The notes: generated by a model from the sequence alone, not told the origin. Counted from the first letter of the stretch, positions 1 through 8,751 are shown. The stretch: 64,000 nt of DNA from Parvibacter caecicola (GCF_003725335.1 NZ_QIBY01000011.1:1-64000); one strand, 5' to 3'. Made by a program: numbers and translations.

Positions 1-79
1 TCGGCAGTTAAGCCCCTCTTCGCCGAAAGTACTGCGGCGCCAGGCCGTGGGAGGATAGGGCGTTCTGCTCGCAGGGGAT
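1..79 (+). rRNA. rrf: 5S ribosomal RNA, 3' part (truncated by window edge)
   Basis: The first bases read TCGGCAGTTAAGCCCCTC, the conserved middle of bacterial 5S rRNA. They are followed by GCCGAAAGTACTGCGGCGCC and GGGAGGATAGGGCG in the expected order and spacing. The 5' half lies outside the window, so the rest of an rRNA operon presumably lies to the left. The exact 3' end is estimated, since the 5' pairing partner is not visible. Confidence 0.9.
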
Positions 80-94
80 GCTTTTTTGCGTTCG

Positions 95-128
95 GGGAGG
101 GCCCTCCGGGGCCCTTCCTGGCTTTTTA
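95..128 (+). terminator. Intrinsic terminator of the rRNA operon
   Basis: A 10-bp stem (95-104 with 109-118) closed by the tetraloop TCCG is followed by a T-rich run. It lies just behind the 5S rRNA end and therefore probably ends the rRNA operon. I see no gene between here and 285. Confidence 0.75.
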
Positions 129-285
129 GGGGGCGGCCTCAATGAGCCGGCGGCGTAGCGCCTGGAAGCCCCGGGCTCAGCCCCGTCTGCGGTTGCCAAT
201 GCGACCGCGCTGCCAGTTCTTCGCTCTTGCACCGAATGCCCCCTTCAAGGGGCTTTTTTGTTTTGGGCGGCAGCCTGGTGTGCCG

Positions 286-939
286 TCAGTCTTCTCCATA
301 AAGGCCGAGAGCTTTGGTCAGATGGGATTCGGCCAGCTGATGGCACTGCTTTCGAGCTGGAACAGGCCGTTGATTCCGAGTTACCTCCATGATGCACCAC
401 GCGTAGCTGCACCAGGCGGCCAGCCCCACCATGGCCCAGAAGTGCCGCCACTCGCCTGGGCTGGGGGCGCGATCGAGGTATTCCTCTAAGACGGCGCGGG
501 CTTCATCGTCGCTGAGCTTTCGCGCCACCGTATAGGTTCCCAGGTCGGTGCCGTAGTCGGAGCTGCGCAGGCCGCCATTGGCCTGGCGGGCAAGTTTATC
601 GGACTCTAGCCCCGAATCTGCCAAGAGGAAAAGGCGGTGCGATAGGGTGAGGGAGGAATTGTCGCGGCAGGCGTAATCGGCCACTTCGGTAGCCAGGTGC
701 TTCAGTTTGGCGAACTCCTCGGGCGGTTTTGGATTGAAGAGCAGCAGCTCCTCTTCGTATGTGCGGGCAATGGCCAAGAGATCGAGAAGTTTGGCATTGT
801 GGACGGGCAACTGGTGAGCCGCCGCCAGGACGTGCATGTCGCGCGAGATGAGGGCGCGGCCCTGGAGAGGCGGGGCGTCAGCGCCAGCCTCATGGAGCAA
901 AGGTTTTTCGGAGCCAATCTTGAAATGGGAATCGCTCAT
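286..939 (-). CDS. Shortened choline/aminoglycoside-kinase-like protein
   Basis: A 217-residue protein. The start at 939 is chosen because AAGGAGGCG precedes it; the frame is open further upstream but without a ribosome site. Residues about 30-120 (LPVHNAKLLDLLAIARTYEE, then a stretch rich in E, F and K) and 145-200 (YGTDLGTYTVARKLSDDEAR, then EEYLDRAPSPGEW) resemble the C-terminal half of LicA-like choline kinases of the APH fold, where the second block follows the metal-binding DWEY motif. The N-terminal nucleotide lobe is absent. The catalytic HxDxxxxN loop is not recognisable: only SHRLFLLADSG remains where it should be. The family is usually about 300 residues. It is therefore either a degenerate gene or a pseudoenzyme. 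The family call is by eye and only moderately sure; the gene itself is well supported by its promoter and ribosome site. Confidence 0.6.
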   Translation of the reverse strand: MSDSHFKIGSEKPLLHEAGADAPPLQGRALISRDMHVLAAAHQLPVHNAKLLDLLAIARTYEEELLLFNPKPPEEFAKLKHLATEVADYACRDNSSLTLSHRLFLLADSGLESDKLARQANGGLRSSDYGTDLGTYTVARKLSDDEARAVLEEYLDRAPSPGEWRHFWAMVGLAAWCSYAWCIMEVTRNQRPVPARKQCHQLAESHLTKALGLYGED

Positions 940-1094
940 ATCGCCTCCTTCCGCGGCATTGTCCTTCGATGGCGCGAGGAGGGGATCGAGCAGGGGGCCG
1001 GCTTGAAGCGAGGCCCGTGGTGGTGCCCAGTGCGCAATTTCGATATCCCGCCCATTGCGAACTGAAGGACAGAAGTTCTCTGTCTTCAAGCCGT

Positions 1095-1122
1095 ATTGTA
1101 CTGACGCAGGGATTTTTTTCAA
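1095..1122 (-). promoter_or_regulatory. Sigma-70-type promoter for the kinase-like gene
   Basis: On the minus strand TTGAAA (1117-1122) and TACAAT (1095-1100) are 16 bp apart. A transcript would start near 1088 and carry a leader of about 150 bases before the gene starting at 939. The rest of the 940-1258 gap shows nothing I can name. Confidence 0.6.
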
Positions 1123-1258
1123 CAATGATTTACTTGCATGCAGATACGGGGTAAATGCACCGTGAACCGTCGGGTGCGGGGATGGGGACTGGGAGGGCGC
1201 GCGGCGTCTGCGCCCATGCGCTGGACGCAAATGCTTCATCGGGACGGGCGGTGGTGCC

Positions 1259-2539
1259 CTACTCGGCTAATTGCTCCAATGCTGCCAGCTTGACGCAGGT
1301 TACGAACACGTCCATCGCCTGGTCCAGTTCGTCCAGTGGCGGCATGGAAGGGGCGATGCGAATATTGGAATCCTTCGGGTCTTGGCCGTAGGGCCAGGTG
1401 GCTCCGGCTCCGGTAAGCTGAACGCCGGCGTCTTTCGCCAGTGCAACGATGCGCTTTGCGGTTCCGGCGGGCGCTTCAAAGGAAATGAAGTAACCGCCTT
1501 GAGGCGAAGACCAGCTGCACTCCACCGTGCCTTTCAGTCCCTCGGACAACTTGCGGTCCACCAGTTGGAACTTGGGGGCCAACAGTTTGCCATGGGAGGC
1601 CATGTGGTTTTGAAGCGCCTCGTCGGTGGAGAGGAACCGCCCGTGACGCAGTTGGTTCAGCTTGTCGGGTCCCACCATTTGGATGCCCATCACCTTCAGA
1701 GCCTCCTGAATGTTGGAGGGGCTGGCGGCCAGGCCAGAGATGCCTGCGCCGGGGAAAGTGATTTTCGACGTGGAGGCGAACTTCAAATAGCGATTGGGAT
1801 TGCCGGCAGCGACGCATGCGGCAGCGATGTCGGCAACCTGTACCGGATGCTGGGGATACAGGTGATGCACGCTGTAGGCGTTGTCCCAGAAAATGCGGAA
1901 GTCGGGAGCGGCGCAGGCCATGGATGCCAGCCGGTTCACCACCTGGCTGCTGTACACGATGCCGGTGGGGTTGGAGTACTGGGGCACGCACCAAATGCCC
2001 TTGATGGAGGGGTCGGCCGCAGCCAGCTGTTCCACCATGTCCATATCGGGGCCCTCGTCGGTGAGGGGAACGGGAATGAGCTCCATGCCGAAGGTTTCAC
2101 AAATGGCGAAGTGGCGGTCGTAGCCAGGGGAGGGGCACAGCCATTTCACGCGCTCCAACGTGCCCCAGGGGGCATTGCCCTCAGTGCCGAAGGTCCACAG
2201 TCGCGCAATGGCGTCGAACATCAGGGTGAGGCTGGAGCTGCCGCCGGCGATGATGTTCTCCGGATCGTCGTCGAGCAGGCGGGCGAGCAGCTGCTTGGCC
2301 TCGGGGATGCCGCTCAGACCGCCGTAGTTGGCGCAATCGGTGCCGTCGCTGCTGGTGAGGCTGGCCTCTTCGCCCAGTACATCCAGCATGGGGCGCGAAA
2401 GGTCCAGTTGCTCGGCCGAGGGCTTCCCGCGGGCCATGTTCAGCTTCAGGCCCTTCGCTTTGAAGCCCTGGTAAGCCGCGTTCACTGCGGCCAATTCGGC
2501 CGAAATCTCCTCAGAGGTGAAGCTGTTGTAGCGAGCCAT
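1259..2539 (-). CDS. Class I/II PLP-dependent aminotransferase (aspartate-type, PF12897-like)
   Basis: A 426-residue cytosolic transaminase. Features of fold type I are visible: the pocket NPTG at 190-193, an Asp at 219 (FWDNAYS) for the pyridoxal nitrogen, and the Schiff-base lysine at 259 in STSKITFPGAG. The N-terminal MARGKPSAEQLDLS and the overall length match the actinobacterial aspartate aminotransferase subfamily rather than classical AspC. It probably transfers the amino group between aspartate (or a related acid) and 2-oxoglutarate. AAAGGACG lies just ahead of the ATG. It is divergent from the symporter gene and stands alone. The exact substrate is inferred. Confidence 0.88.
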   Translation of the reverse strand: MARYNSFTSEEISAELAAVNAAYQGFKAKGLKLNMARGKPSAEQLDLSRPMLDVLGEEASLTSSDGTDCANYGGLSGIPEAKQLLARLLDDDPENIIAGGSSSLTLMFDAIARLWTFGTEGNAPWGTLERVKWLCPSPGYDRHFAICETFGMELIPVPLTDEGPDMDMVEQLAAADPSIKGIWCVPQYSNPTGIVYSSQVVNRLASMACAAPDFRIFWDNAYSVHHLYPQHPVQVADIAAACVAAGNPNRYLKFASTSKITFPGAGISGLAASPSNIQEALKVMGIQMVGPDKLNQLRHGRFLSTDEALQNHMASHGKLLAPKFQLVDRKLSEGLKGTVECSWSSPQGGYFISFEAPAGTAKRIVALAKDAGVQLTGAGATWPYGQDPKDSNIRIAPSMPPLDELDQAMDVFVTCVKLAALEQLAE

Positions 2540-2606
2540 GTTCGTCCTTTCGCCGCGACAGGCGCTTTATTGCCCTGGAGTACATGAGCATAGCGCAAAT
2601 CACCCC

Positions 2607-2612
2607 TATAAT
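2607..2612 (+). promoter_or_regulatory. Perfect -10 box TATAAT upstream of the symporter gene
   Basis: TATAAT lies 95 bases before the chosen symporter start. No convincing -35 box lies at the right distance, so it may need an activator or be fortuitous. Confidence 0.35.
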
Positions 2613-2706
2613 CGATGAATTGAAGAGAAAAGGGGGCTTTGGCTCTGACTGGCGGCGGCGCGCTGCGCGGGCGGAGGTGGGTCCCAGGTTTCCGGAAAGG
2701 CGTCAC

Positions 2707-4269
2707 ATGATCAACAACGACTGGCTGGTGATGCTGGCCATGCTGCTCTACTTCGTGGTAGTGGTGGTAATTGGCTTCATTTATACCAAGCGTTCCAACT
2801 CCTCGTCGGAAGAGTACTTCCTTGGCGGCCGCGGCCTGGGGCCGTGGTTGACGGCGCTTTCCGCCGAGGCCTCCGACATGTCCGGCTGGCTACTGATGGG
2901 GCTTCCCGGCGTGGCCTATTTCACCGGCGCATCCGATGCCATGTGGACGGCCATCGGCTTGTTCATCGGCACCTACCTCAACTGGAAGTTCGTGGCGAAG
3001 CGGCTGCGGAAGTATTCGGAGGTGGCAAACAACTCCATCACGGTGCCCGATTTCTTCTCGAACCGCTTCCATGATAAGAAGCACATCTTGATGACCATGG
3101 CCGCCATCATCATCCTGGTGTTCTTCTGCATCTACACCGGCAGCTGCTTCGTTACCTGCGGCAAGCTGTTCGCAACGCTGTTCGGCTGGGATTACACCAC
3201 CATGATGGTACTGGGAGCCCTCATCGTGTTCTTGTACACCTTCATGGGCGGTTACCTGTCGGTGTGCACTACCGACCTCATTCAGGGCGCCATCATGTTC
3301 TTCGCCTTGGCCACAGTGTTTATTGGGTCGGTGACGGCGGCCGGCGGCGTGGAGAACACCGTGCAGTTCTTGCAGAGCATTCCCGGGTTCCTGTCGGGCA
3401 CCGAGATTGCCGCCCCCGTCACCGACGAGCTGGGCAACCAGATAATGGAGGGCAACGAGCCTCTGTTCGGGCCCGCGGGCACTTACGGGCTCATCACCAT
3501 CGTGAGCGGCCTGGTGTGGGGCCTCGGCTACTTCGGCATGCCCCAGGTGCTGATTCGCTTCATGTCGGTGCGCCACTCCAGCGATATCAAGAAGTCCCGT
3601 ATCATCGCCATGATCTGGCTGTTCGTGTCCCTTTCCAGCGCGGTGTGCATCGGCCTCATTGGCCGCGCCGTCATCCCCACCGCCTTCGCCACTCAAGCGG
3701 CGGCGGAGAGCGTGTTCATCGTGCTGTCCCAGATGCTTCTGCCCTCGTTCTTCTGCGGCCTGGTGGTTTCCGGCATCTTTGCGGCGGCCATGAGCTCTTC
3801 TTCTTCGTACCTGCTGATTTCCGGTTCCGCGGTGGCCAACAACATCTACAAGGGCCTGTTCCGCCGCAACGCCACCGACCGTGAGGTGATGATTGTGGCC
3901 CGCATCACGTTGGTGTGCGTGCTACTGTTCGGCATTTTCATCTCCCTGGACCAAAACTCTTCCATATTCAACATCGTGTCCTATGCGTGGGCCGGCTTCG
4001 GCGCCTCGTTCGGCCCGCTGATGCTGCTATCGCTGTACTGGCGCCGTACCACCATGCAAGGGGCGGCTGCCGGTATGGTTGCCGGCGCACTTACCGTGGT
4101 GGCGTGGAAGAACCTCATCGCCCCTCTGGGCGGCTGGTTCGCCATCTACGAGCTGGCGCCTGGCTTCTTGGTGTCGCTGCTGGTAATCGTGGTGGTGTCG
4201 CTGCTGACGAAAGAGCCCAGCGAAGAAGTGCTGCACGAGTTCGATACCTACATGGACGCCGACGTGTAA
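2707..4269 (+). CDS. putP: Sodium/solute symporter, PutP family
   Basis: A 520-residue integral membrane protein of the SSS family, most like the sodium/proline symporter. About 13 hydrophobic segments are visible. The conserved stretches EEYFLGGRGLGPWLTALSAE and SDMSGWLLMGLPG, near the first gates and sodium site, mark the family. The start at 2707 is chosen because it has GGAAAGG upstream and begins directly with the first membrane segment; an upstream in-frame start would add 41 unlikely residues. It stands alone, followed by a strong terminator. Proline is the likely substrate but related carriers differ, so the substrate is inferred. Confidence 0.85.
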   Translation: MINNDWLVMLAMLLYFVVVVVIGFIYTKRSNSSSEEYFLGGRGLGPWLTALSAEASDMSGWLLMGLPGVAYFTGASDAMWTAIGLFIGTYLNWKFVAKRLRKYSEVANNSITVPDFFSNRFHDKKHILMTMAAIIILVFFCIYTGSCFVTCGKLFATLFGWDYTTMMVLGALIVFLYTFMGGYLSVCTTDLIQGAIMFFALATVFIGSVTAAGGVENTVQFLQSIPGFLSGTEIAAPVTDELGNQIMEGNEPLFGPAGTYGLITIVSGLVWGLGYFGMPQVLIRFMSVRHSSDIKKSRIIAMIWLFVSLSSAVCIGLIGRAVIPTAFATQAAAESVFIVLSQMLLPSFFCGLVVSGIFAAAMSSSSSYLLISGSAVANNIYKGLFRRNATDREVMIVARITLVCVLLFGIFISLDQNSSIFNIVSYAWAGFGASFGPLMLLSLYWRRTTMQGAAAGMVAGALTVVAWKNLIAPLGGWFAIYELAPGFLVSLLVIVVVSLLTKEPSEEVLHEFDTYMDADV

Positions 4270-4288
4270 GGTTCAGGCATGCTCCTCG

Positions 4289-4318
4289 AAGGCCGCGATG
4301 CGCATCGCGGCCTTTTTT
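4289..4318 (+). terminator. Intrinsic terminator after the symporter gene
   Basis: A perfect 26-base palindrome (4289-4314, arms AAGGCCGCGATGC and its complement) is followed directly by a T run. Confidence 0.9.
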
Positions 4319-4430
4319 ATGAGCTTTGGGGAAGATTGGGTAACAAGATGGGCCTCCTATGCTAGAAAGCGGCGCCAGGGTAATATGCTGCGAAGAAACG
4401 TTGGAGTGAAGATGAGGAAGGATGATGGCC

Positions 4431-5624
4431 ATGTTGCGAGCTGCCGAGGTGAAGCCAGACGTTTGGTGGGTTGGGGGAATTGATTGGAATGAGCGCAACT
4501 TTCACGGATACACCACCGAGCGTGGGTCTACCTATAATGCCTATTTGATTTTGGACGAAAAGACAACTCTGGTGGACACTTGCAAAGGGGAGTTCGCGCA
4601 GGAAATGATGGAACGTATCCGCACCATCATTGACCCGGCGGAAATCAGCTACATCATCGCCAACCATGTGGAAATGGACCACTCCGGCGCGCTGCCAGTG
4701 GTGGCCAAGGCGTGCCCCAACGCCCAAATCGTGTGCAGCGGCCCTCAGGGGCTGAGGGGGCTTTCAGCCCATTACGGCGAGAACTTTAACTTCTTGCCAG
4801 TGAAATCGGGCGACACCCTTTCCATTGGCAAACGCACGCTGCAGTTCGTGCACACCCCCATGGTGCATTGGCCCGACAACATGGTTACCTATTCCGCCTA
4901 CGACAAGGTGCTGTTCTCAAACGACGCCTTCGGACAGCACTTCGCCTCTTCCAAGCGCTTCGACGATGAGGTGGGGCTGCCGGAGGTGATGGCCCAGGCG
5001 AAGAAGTACTACGCCAATATCGTGATGCCCTACGGCAAGAACGTGCGGGCGGCGCTAGACGGGCTTGCAGGGCTTGAATTCGACATGATTGCCCCTTCGC
5101 ACGGGGTAATTTGGCGCAGCCATGTGAAGGACGTGCTGGAGAAATACGCCCTGTGGTGCTCGGGGGAGGCGGAAGAATACGCGCTGGTGATTTACGACAG
5201 CATGTGGCACACCACCGAGGCCATGGCCCGCGCCATCACCGAGGCTTTCATGGAGATGGGAATTCCCGCGCGGCTGTTCGATTTGAAGGCGAATCACATG
5301 TCCGACATCATGACTGAGGTGCTTTCGGCCCGCTACGTCGCGGTGGGTTCCCCTACGCTGAACAAGCAGATGATGCCGACGGTGGCGGCATTTTTGTGCT
5401 ACATGAAGGGGTTGGCGCCAGAGGGGCGCGTGGGTATTCCGTTTGGCTCGTACGGATGGATGCAGGCGGGGCCGAAGGATGTGGCCACCGCTTTGGAGGC
5501 CTGCAAGTTCCAGCTTCCCTGCGGGGTGATTACTCATCAGTGGGTGGAAACCCCCGAAGGGCTGGACGCGGTGCGCGATGCGGTGATGGCTGCCATAGGG
5601 CCGCTGCATGACGAGGCCCGCTAG
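4431..5624 (+). CDS. Flavodiiron protein (A-type flavoprotein, FprA/ROO family)
   Basis: A 397-residue cytosolic enzyme with an N-terminal metallo-beta-lactamase-like domain and a C-terminal flavodoxin domain. The diiron ligands are visible as NHVEMDHSG (His79, Glu81, Asp83, His84), His146 in VHWPDN, Asp165 in FSNDAFG and a late His in SHGVIW. The FMN-binding loop is YDSMWHTTEAMA near residue 245. Members reduce O2 to water and/or NO to N2O with electrons from rubredoxin or similar, and protect anaerobes. The start at 4431 has AGGAAGG nine bases upstream; in-frame ATGs at 4422 and 4425 are too close to it. It is a single gene, with no rubredoxin fused or adjacent. Confidence 0.93.
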   Translation: MLRAAEVKPDVWWVGGIDWNERNFHGYTTERGSTYNAYLILDEKTTLVDTCKGEFAQEMMERIRTIIDPAEISYIIANHVEMDHSGALPVVAKACPNAQIVCSGPQGLRGLSAHYGENFNFLPVKSGDTLSIGKRTLQFVHTPMVHWPDNMVTYSAYDKVLFSNDAFGQHFASSKRFDDEVGLPEVMAQAKKYYANIVMPYGKNVRAALDGLAGLEFDMIAPSHGVIWRSHVKDVLEKYALWCSGEAEEYALVIYDSMWHTTEAMARAITEAFMEMGIPARLFDLKANHMSDIMTEVLSARYVAVGSPTLNKQMMPTVAAFLCYMKGLAPEGRVGIPFGSYGWMQAGPKDVATALEACKFQLPCGVITHQWVETPEGLDAVRDAVMAAIGPLHDEAR

Positions 5625-5648
5625 CGATTGTTCGACCAGGGAAATGAG

Positions 5649-5680
5649 AAGGGGCGGCCCCGCGGAGCCGCCCCTTCTTT
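5649..5680. terminator. Bidirectional terminator between convergent genes
   Basis: A 10-bp stem AAGGGGCGGC/GCCGCCCCTT (5649-5658 with 5667-5676) has a T-rich tail on the plus strand and a weaker one on the minus strand. It serves the flavodiiron gene and probably also the NlpC/P60 gene that ends at 5702. Confidence 0.75.
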
Positions 5681-5701
5681 ATGGTTCTTGCGCGCGGGCT
5701 C

Positions 5702-6856
5702 TTAGCCGCGGTAGCGCACGTAAATCATGTCGCGGAACACCGACCCCACCTTTACCACGTCACCGCGTTGTGGTGCGTGCACCATCTGGCCCCCGCCGAT
5801 GTAGATGCCGCAATGGTAGCTGTTGGTAACCACGTCACCCGGTTGCGGGTTGGAAACCCGGGGCCAGCCCATGAAGGTATAAGTGGTGCCAATGCGGCTG
5901 TGGTGCCCGGTGAGGGCATAGCCCACGAGCCCGGAGCAGTCGTAGCTGTTGGGGCCGGTGGCGCCCCATACGTAGGGCTTGCCCATCTCGGCGTAGGCGC
6001 GCGCCACCACGCTGTTGCTGGCGGCGGGCAAATCGTCGCCGCCGTAAGTTTTCTTGGCTTCCTCGGCCGCTTGGGCCGCTCGCTCGGCTTCCTGCTGGCG
6101 CCGGCGCTCTTCTTCCGCTTCGCGCCGCTGCCGCTCTAGCTCCTCTTCCGCGGCCAAACGTTCCGCTTCCTCCTGGGCTGCCTGCTGTTGGGCCAGGAGT
6201 TGGGAAACCTCGGCGCTCAGACTGTTGTAGATGGCTTCTTGGGCGTCTTGAGCCGCCTGGGCCTGCTGCGCGATGCGCTCGCACTCCTCCGCTTTTTCCT
6301 CGGCAATCTGCTCTTGCTTGATGAGCTCTTCGTGCTGGGCCTCCGCCTCGGCTTTGAGGTCTTTGGTCTGCTGCACGGTGTCGGCATCTTGCTGGTTCAT
6401 TTTGTTCAGCAAATCCCAGTTCTGGGTAAAAGCGCTAAAGCTGGTGGCCCCGAGCAGCAGGTCGAGGAAGGTGAGGCTGCCGGAGCGGTACATGGAGCGG
6501 GCGCGATCCCCAAGCCGCTCTTGAAGGGCGGCCAGTTCGCCGGAAATCTCTTCGATGCGCGCCTGGCAGGCATCCATGCGGTCCTGAGCCGCTTGCTGCT
6601 CATCCAATGCGGTGAAATAGTCGGCCGATGCTTTGTCGGCTTCTTGGGCCAGGGCGGTGAGCTGCACCATGGCCTCGTTGGCTTCGGCTTGCTTCGACGC
6701 GGCCGCTGCGGCGGCTTCTTCGGCTTCTTTCTTCTTGTCGGCAGAGGTGGGTTCGCCAAAAGCGGCGGTGGGGGAGAACAGGATAGCGGTACCGAATATG
6801 GCCGCAGTGCCCCCGATGAAGGCCCGTCTGCTGAGCTGCGTTTGTTGCTCTCTCAT
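5702..6856 (-). CDS. Tat-exported NlpC/P60 peptidoglycan endopeptidase, paralogue 1
   Basis: A 384-residue secreted cell-wall hydrolase. The N-terminus carries a twin-arginine signal (SRRAFIGG at 9-16, then a hydrophobic core to about 34). Residues 40-270 form a long charged coiled coil of the PcsB/CwlO type, including DRARSMYRSGSLTFLDLLLG. Residues 280-384 are an NlpC/P60 domain with Cys307 (YDCSGL), His348 (YHCGIY) and His360 (VHAPQ) as the likely catalytic set. The family cleaves the D-Glu to diamino-acid bond in stem peptides, and coiled-coil members are usually controlled by FtsEX. The chosen start places the Tat motif at the N-terminus and has AAAAGG upstream. It is a tandem paralogue of the next gene, sharing the same leader block. 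Confidence 0.9.
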   Translation of the reverse strand: MREQQTQLSRRAFIGGTAAIFGTAILFSPTAAFGEPTSADKKKEAEEAAAAAASKQAEANEAMVQLTALAQEADKASADYFTALDEQQAAQDRMDACQARIEEISGELAALQERLGDRARSMYRSGSLTFLDLLLGATSFSAFTQNWDLLNKMNQQDADTVQQTKDLKAEAEAQHEELIKQEQIAEEKAEECERIAQQAQAAQDAQEAIYNSLSAEVSQLLAQQQAAQEEAERLAAEEELERQRREAEEERRRQQEAERAAQAAEEAKKTYGGDDLPAASNSVVARAYAEMGKPYVWGATGPNSYDCSGLVGYALTGHHSRIGTTYTFMGWPRVSNPQPGDVVTNSYHCGIYIGGGQMVHAPQRGDVVKVGSVFRDMIYVRYRG

Positions 6857-6864
6857 GAGGAAAA

Positions 6865-6880
6865 CCTTTTCTGTTCGAGC
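6865..6880 (-). promoter_or_regulatory. Leader block shared by both NlpC/P60 genes, copy 1
   Basis: Read on the minus strand, GCTCGAACAGAAAAGG lies just before the start of paralogue 1 and is identical in front of paralogue 2. It includes the ribosome site AAAAGG. A further GTTTGC lies 14 bases upstream (13 in copy 2). Confidence 0.55.
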
Positions 6881-7062
6881 GTGTGGTGTGATTAGCAAAC
6901 TTGTTGGTAATGGTAGCACCGGAAAGCCCCCGCGCAGGCGGCTGTTGGCGCGGTTTGCCTATATTACTTGCCAAAAGGGGAAAGAGGAACCGTGCCTACA
7001 GGATGTTCAGAAACTTTTAACAGGGAAAGGGTTTCTCTAGGGTCTGGCCTTGGGCTGCAACG

Positions 7063-7091
7063 GAAAACGGCCCGCCGTGAGGGCGAGCCGT
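7063..7091 (-). terminator. Intrinsic terminator after NlpC/P60 paralogue 2
   Basis: Minus-strand stem ACGGCTCGCC/GGCGGGCCGT (one G-U pair) with a five-base loop, followed by TTTTCC. Confidence 0.75.
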
Positions 7092-7117
7092 CGGAAAGCC
7101 GTGGATGGTGCGGGTTA

Positions 7118-8452
7118 TCACCATGGGGGGCGTACAAAGAACATGCCCTTGTGGTACTGCACGCCGCCCACTTTCACGTTCTGGCCCGGTTGCGGCGCGT
7201 GAATCATGTTGCCGCCGCCGATGTAGATGCCGCAGTGGGTGGAGTTGGTGCAGATGTCACCCGGTACCGGGTTGGATACACGGGGCCAACCGATGAAGGT
7301 GTAGGTGGTGCCCACGCGCTGATGCTTGCCGGTGATGCAGTAGCTCACCAGGCCGGAGCAGTCGTAGCTGTCGGGGCCCACGCCGGCCCTCACGTAGGGT
7401 TTGCCGATTTCCGCCTGTGCGCGGTTGACGGCCGCCTGGCCCGGACTGGGATATTTATCGCCGGCGTAGCTGCCGCCGGAGGAGCCGCCAGAGCTGCTGC
7501 CGCCAGAGGAGCTGCCGCTAGAAGAGTTGGATCCGCCGGAGGAACTGGAGCCGCCAGAGTTGGAACCGCCGGAAGGGTTGCCGCCGCTGTTGGAAGAGCC
7601 GGAATTGCCGGAGTTGGAGCCGCTGCTTCCGGAATTGCTGGAGTTGCCGGAATTCGAGTTGTTGGAATTGTTCTGGGACGCCTGCTGCTCTTCGCGGCGC
7701 CGTTGCTCTTCGGCCTCCCACTGCATGCGGGCCACTTCCTCCTCGTGGGCCAAGCGATCGGCTTCTTCGCGAGCAGCTTCTTCTTGTGCAAGCAGATCGG
7801 ATACCTCGGCGCTCAGGCCGTCATATACCTGCTGCATGGCAGCGGCGGCGGCGTCGGCCTTCTTGCTGTTCTCTTCTGCTTCGGCCGCTTTCTGGGCAGC
7901 GATTTCCTCTTGCTTCGCAAATTCCTCGTGCTGGGCTTCAGCCTCGGCTTTGAGGTCTTTGGTCTGCTGCACCAGTTTGGCGTCGTTCTCGTTCATCTGG
8001 TTCAGCAAATCCCAGTTCTGGGTGAAGGCGCTGAAACTGGTGGCCCCCAGCAGAAGATCGAGGAAGGTGAGGCTGCCGGAGCGGTACATGGAGCGGGCGC
8101 GGTCGCCCAGTTGCCCCTGCACGGTGGCTATTTCGCCGGAAATCTCCTCAATGCGGTTGGCGCAATTGTCCATGGCGGTCTGGGCCGTCTCTTGGGCCAT
8201 TTGGGCTTCCACGAAATCGGCGGCCGCCTTATCGCTTTCGTCGCGCAGGGCGTCCAGCTGCACCAAGGCGTCCTGGGCCTCGGCCTTCTTGCTGGCCGCC
8301 GCCGCCGCGGCGGCTTCCGCTTCTGCCTTTTTGTCGGAAGCGGAGGGCGTGGCGAAAGCCACGGCAGGGGAGAAGAGGATGGCGGTGCCGAAGATGGCGG
8401 CACTGCCCCCTACGAACGCGCGCCTGCTGAGTAAGGTTTGATGCTCTCTCAT
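7118..8452 (-). CDS. Tat-exported NlpC/P60 peptidoglycan endopeptidase, paralogue 2 with Ser/Gly/Asn linker
   Basis: A 444-residue paralogue of the gene at 5702-6856, in the same orientation. It has the twin-arginine signal SRRAFVGG (9-16), a coiled coil at 40-255 that is nearly identical to paralogue 1 around residues 115-175, and an NlpC/P60 domain at 335-444 with Cys365, His406 and His418. It differs in a low-complexity linker of about 70 residues (258-328) made almost only of Ser, Gly and Asn, where paralogue 1 has a charged helix. The linker should be flexible and could reach further into the wall. Duplication of an ancestral gene explains the pair. Confidence 0.9.
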   Translation of the reverse strand: MREHQTLLSRRAFVGGSAAIFGTAILFSPAVAFATPSASDKKAEAEAAAAAAASKKAEAQDALVQLDALRDESDKAAADFVEAQMAQETAQTAMDNCANRIEEISGEIATVQGQLGDRARSMYRSGSLTFLDLLLGATSFSAFTQNWDLLNQMNENDAKLVQQTKDLKAEAEAQHEEFAKQEEIAAQKAAEAEENSKKADAAAAAMQQVYDGLSAEVSDLLAQEEAAREEADRLAHEEEVARMQWEAEEQRRREEQQASQNNSNNSNSGNSSNSGSSGSNSGNSGSSNSGGNPSGGSNSGGSSSSGGSNSSSGSSSGGSSSGGSSGGSYAGDKYPSPGQAAVNRAQAEIGKPYVRAGVGPDSYDCSGLVSYCITGKHQRVGTTYTFIGWPRVSNPVPGDICTNSTHCGIYIGGGNMIHAPQPGQNVKVGGVQYHKGMFFVRPPW

Positions 8453-8465
8453 TAAACGAAGATCC

Positions 8466-8481
8466 TTTTCTGTTCGAGCAC
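8466..8481 (-). promoter_or_regulatory. Leader block shared by both NlpC/P60 genes, copy 2
   Basis: The same 16-base minus-strand block GCTCGAACAGAAAAGG as in front of paralogue 1, here with its ribosome site further from the start codon. Confidence 0.55.
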
Positions 8482-8716
8482 GGAGTGTGTATGCAAACTG
8501 CGTATCATCCTATCACGGCCCCGAGGCCTTCACAGCTTGTCCGCGATGCCTACATATATTACTCCTTATTAAAATCAGGTTTTTGGTAATTCAGTGATTA
8601 GGGGCTCGCCAAACTCCTCGCCGCCAGCGCCTATACATATATATAAGCAGGAAAAGCGGGCTCGAAAACCGCCATATACGCCGTTGACCTGCCGTTGAAA
8701 ACCGTTGATATGGGAA

Positions 8717-8726
8717 TTGTGGATAA
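8717..8726 (-). promoter_or_regulatory. Single DnaA-box-like sequence
   Basis: The minus strand reads TTATCCACAA, containing a perfect consensus DnaA box (TTATCCACA). It is alone, in the 403-base gap (8453-8855) that also holds the tRNA/tuf promoter. It may be chance or a DnaA control site, not an origin. Confidence 0.3.
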
Positions 8727-8751
8727 GATACGCCCGGTGGCGTGTCGGGTG

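Noticed and set aside
8717-8726. The consensus DnaA box as a replication origin
   Set aside because: Only one box is present, with no A+T-rich unwinding region and no dnaA or dnaN nearby.
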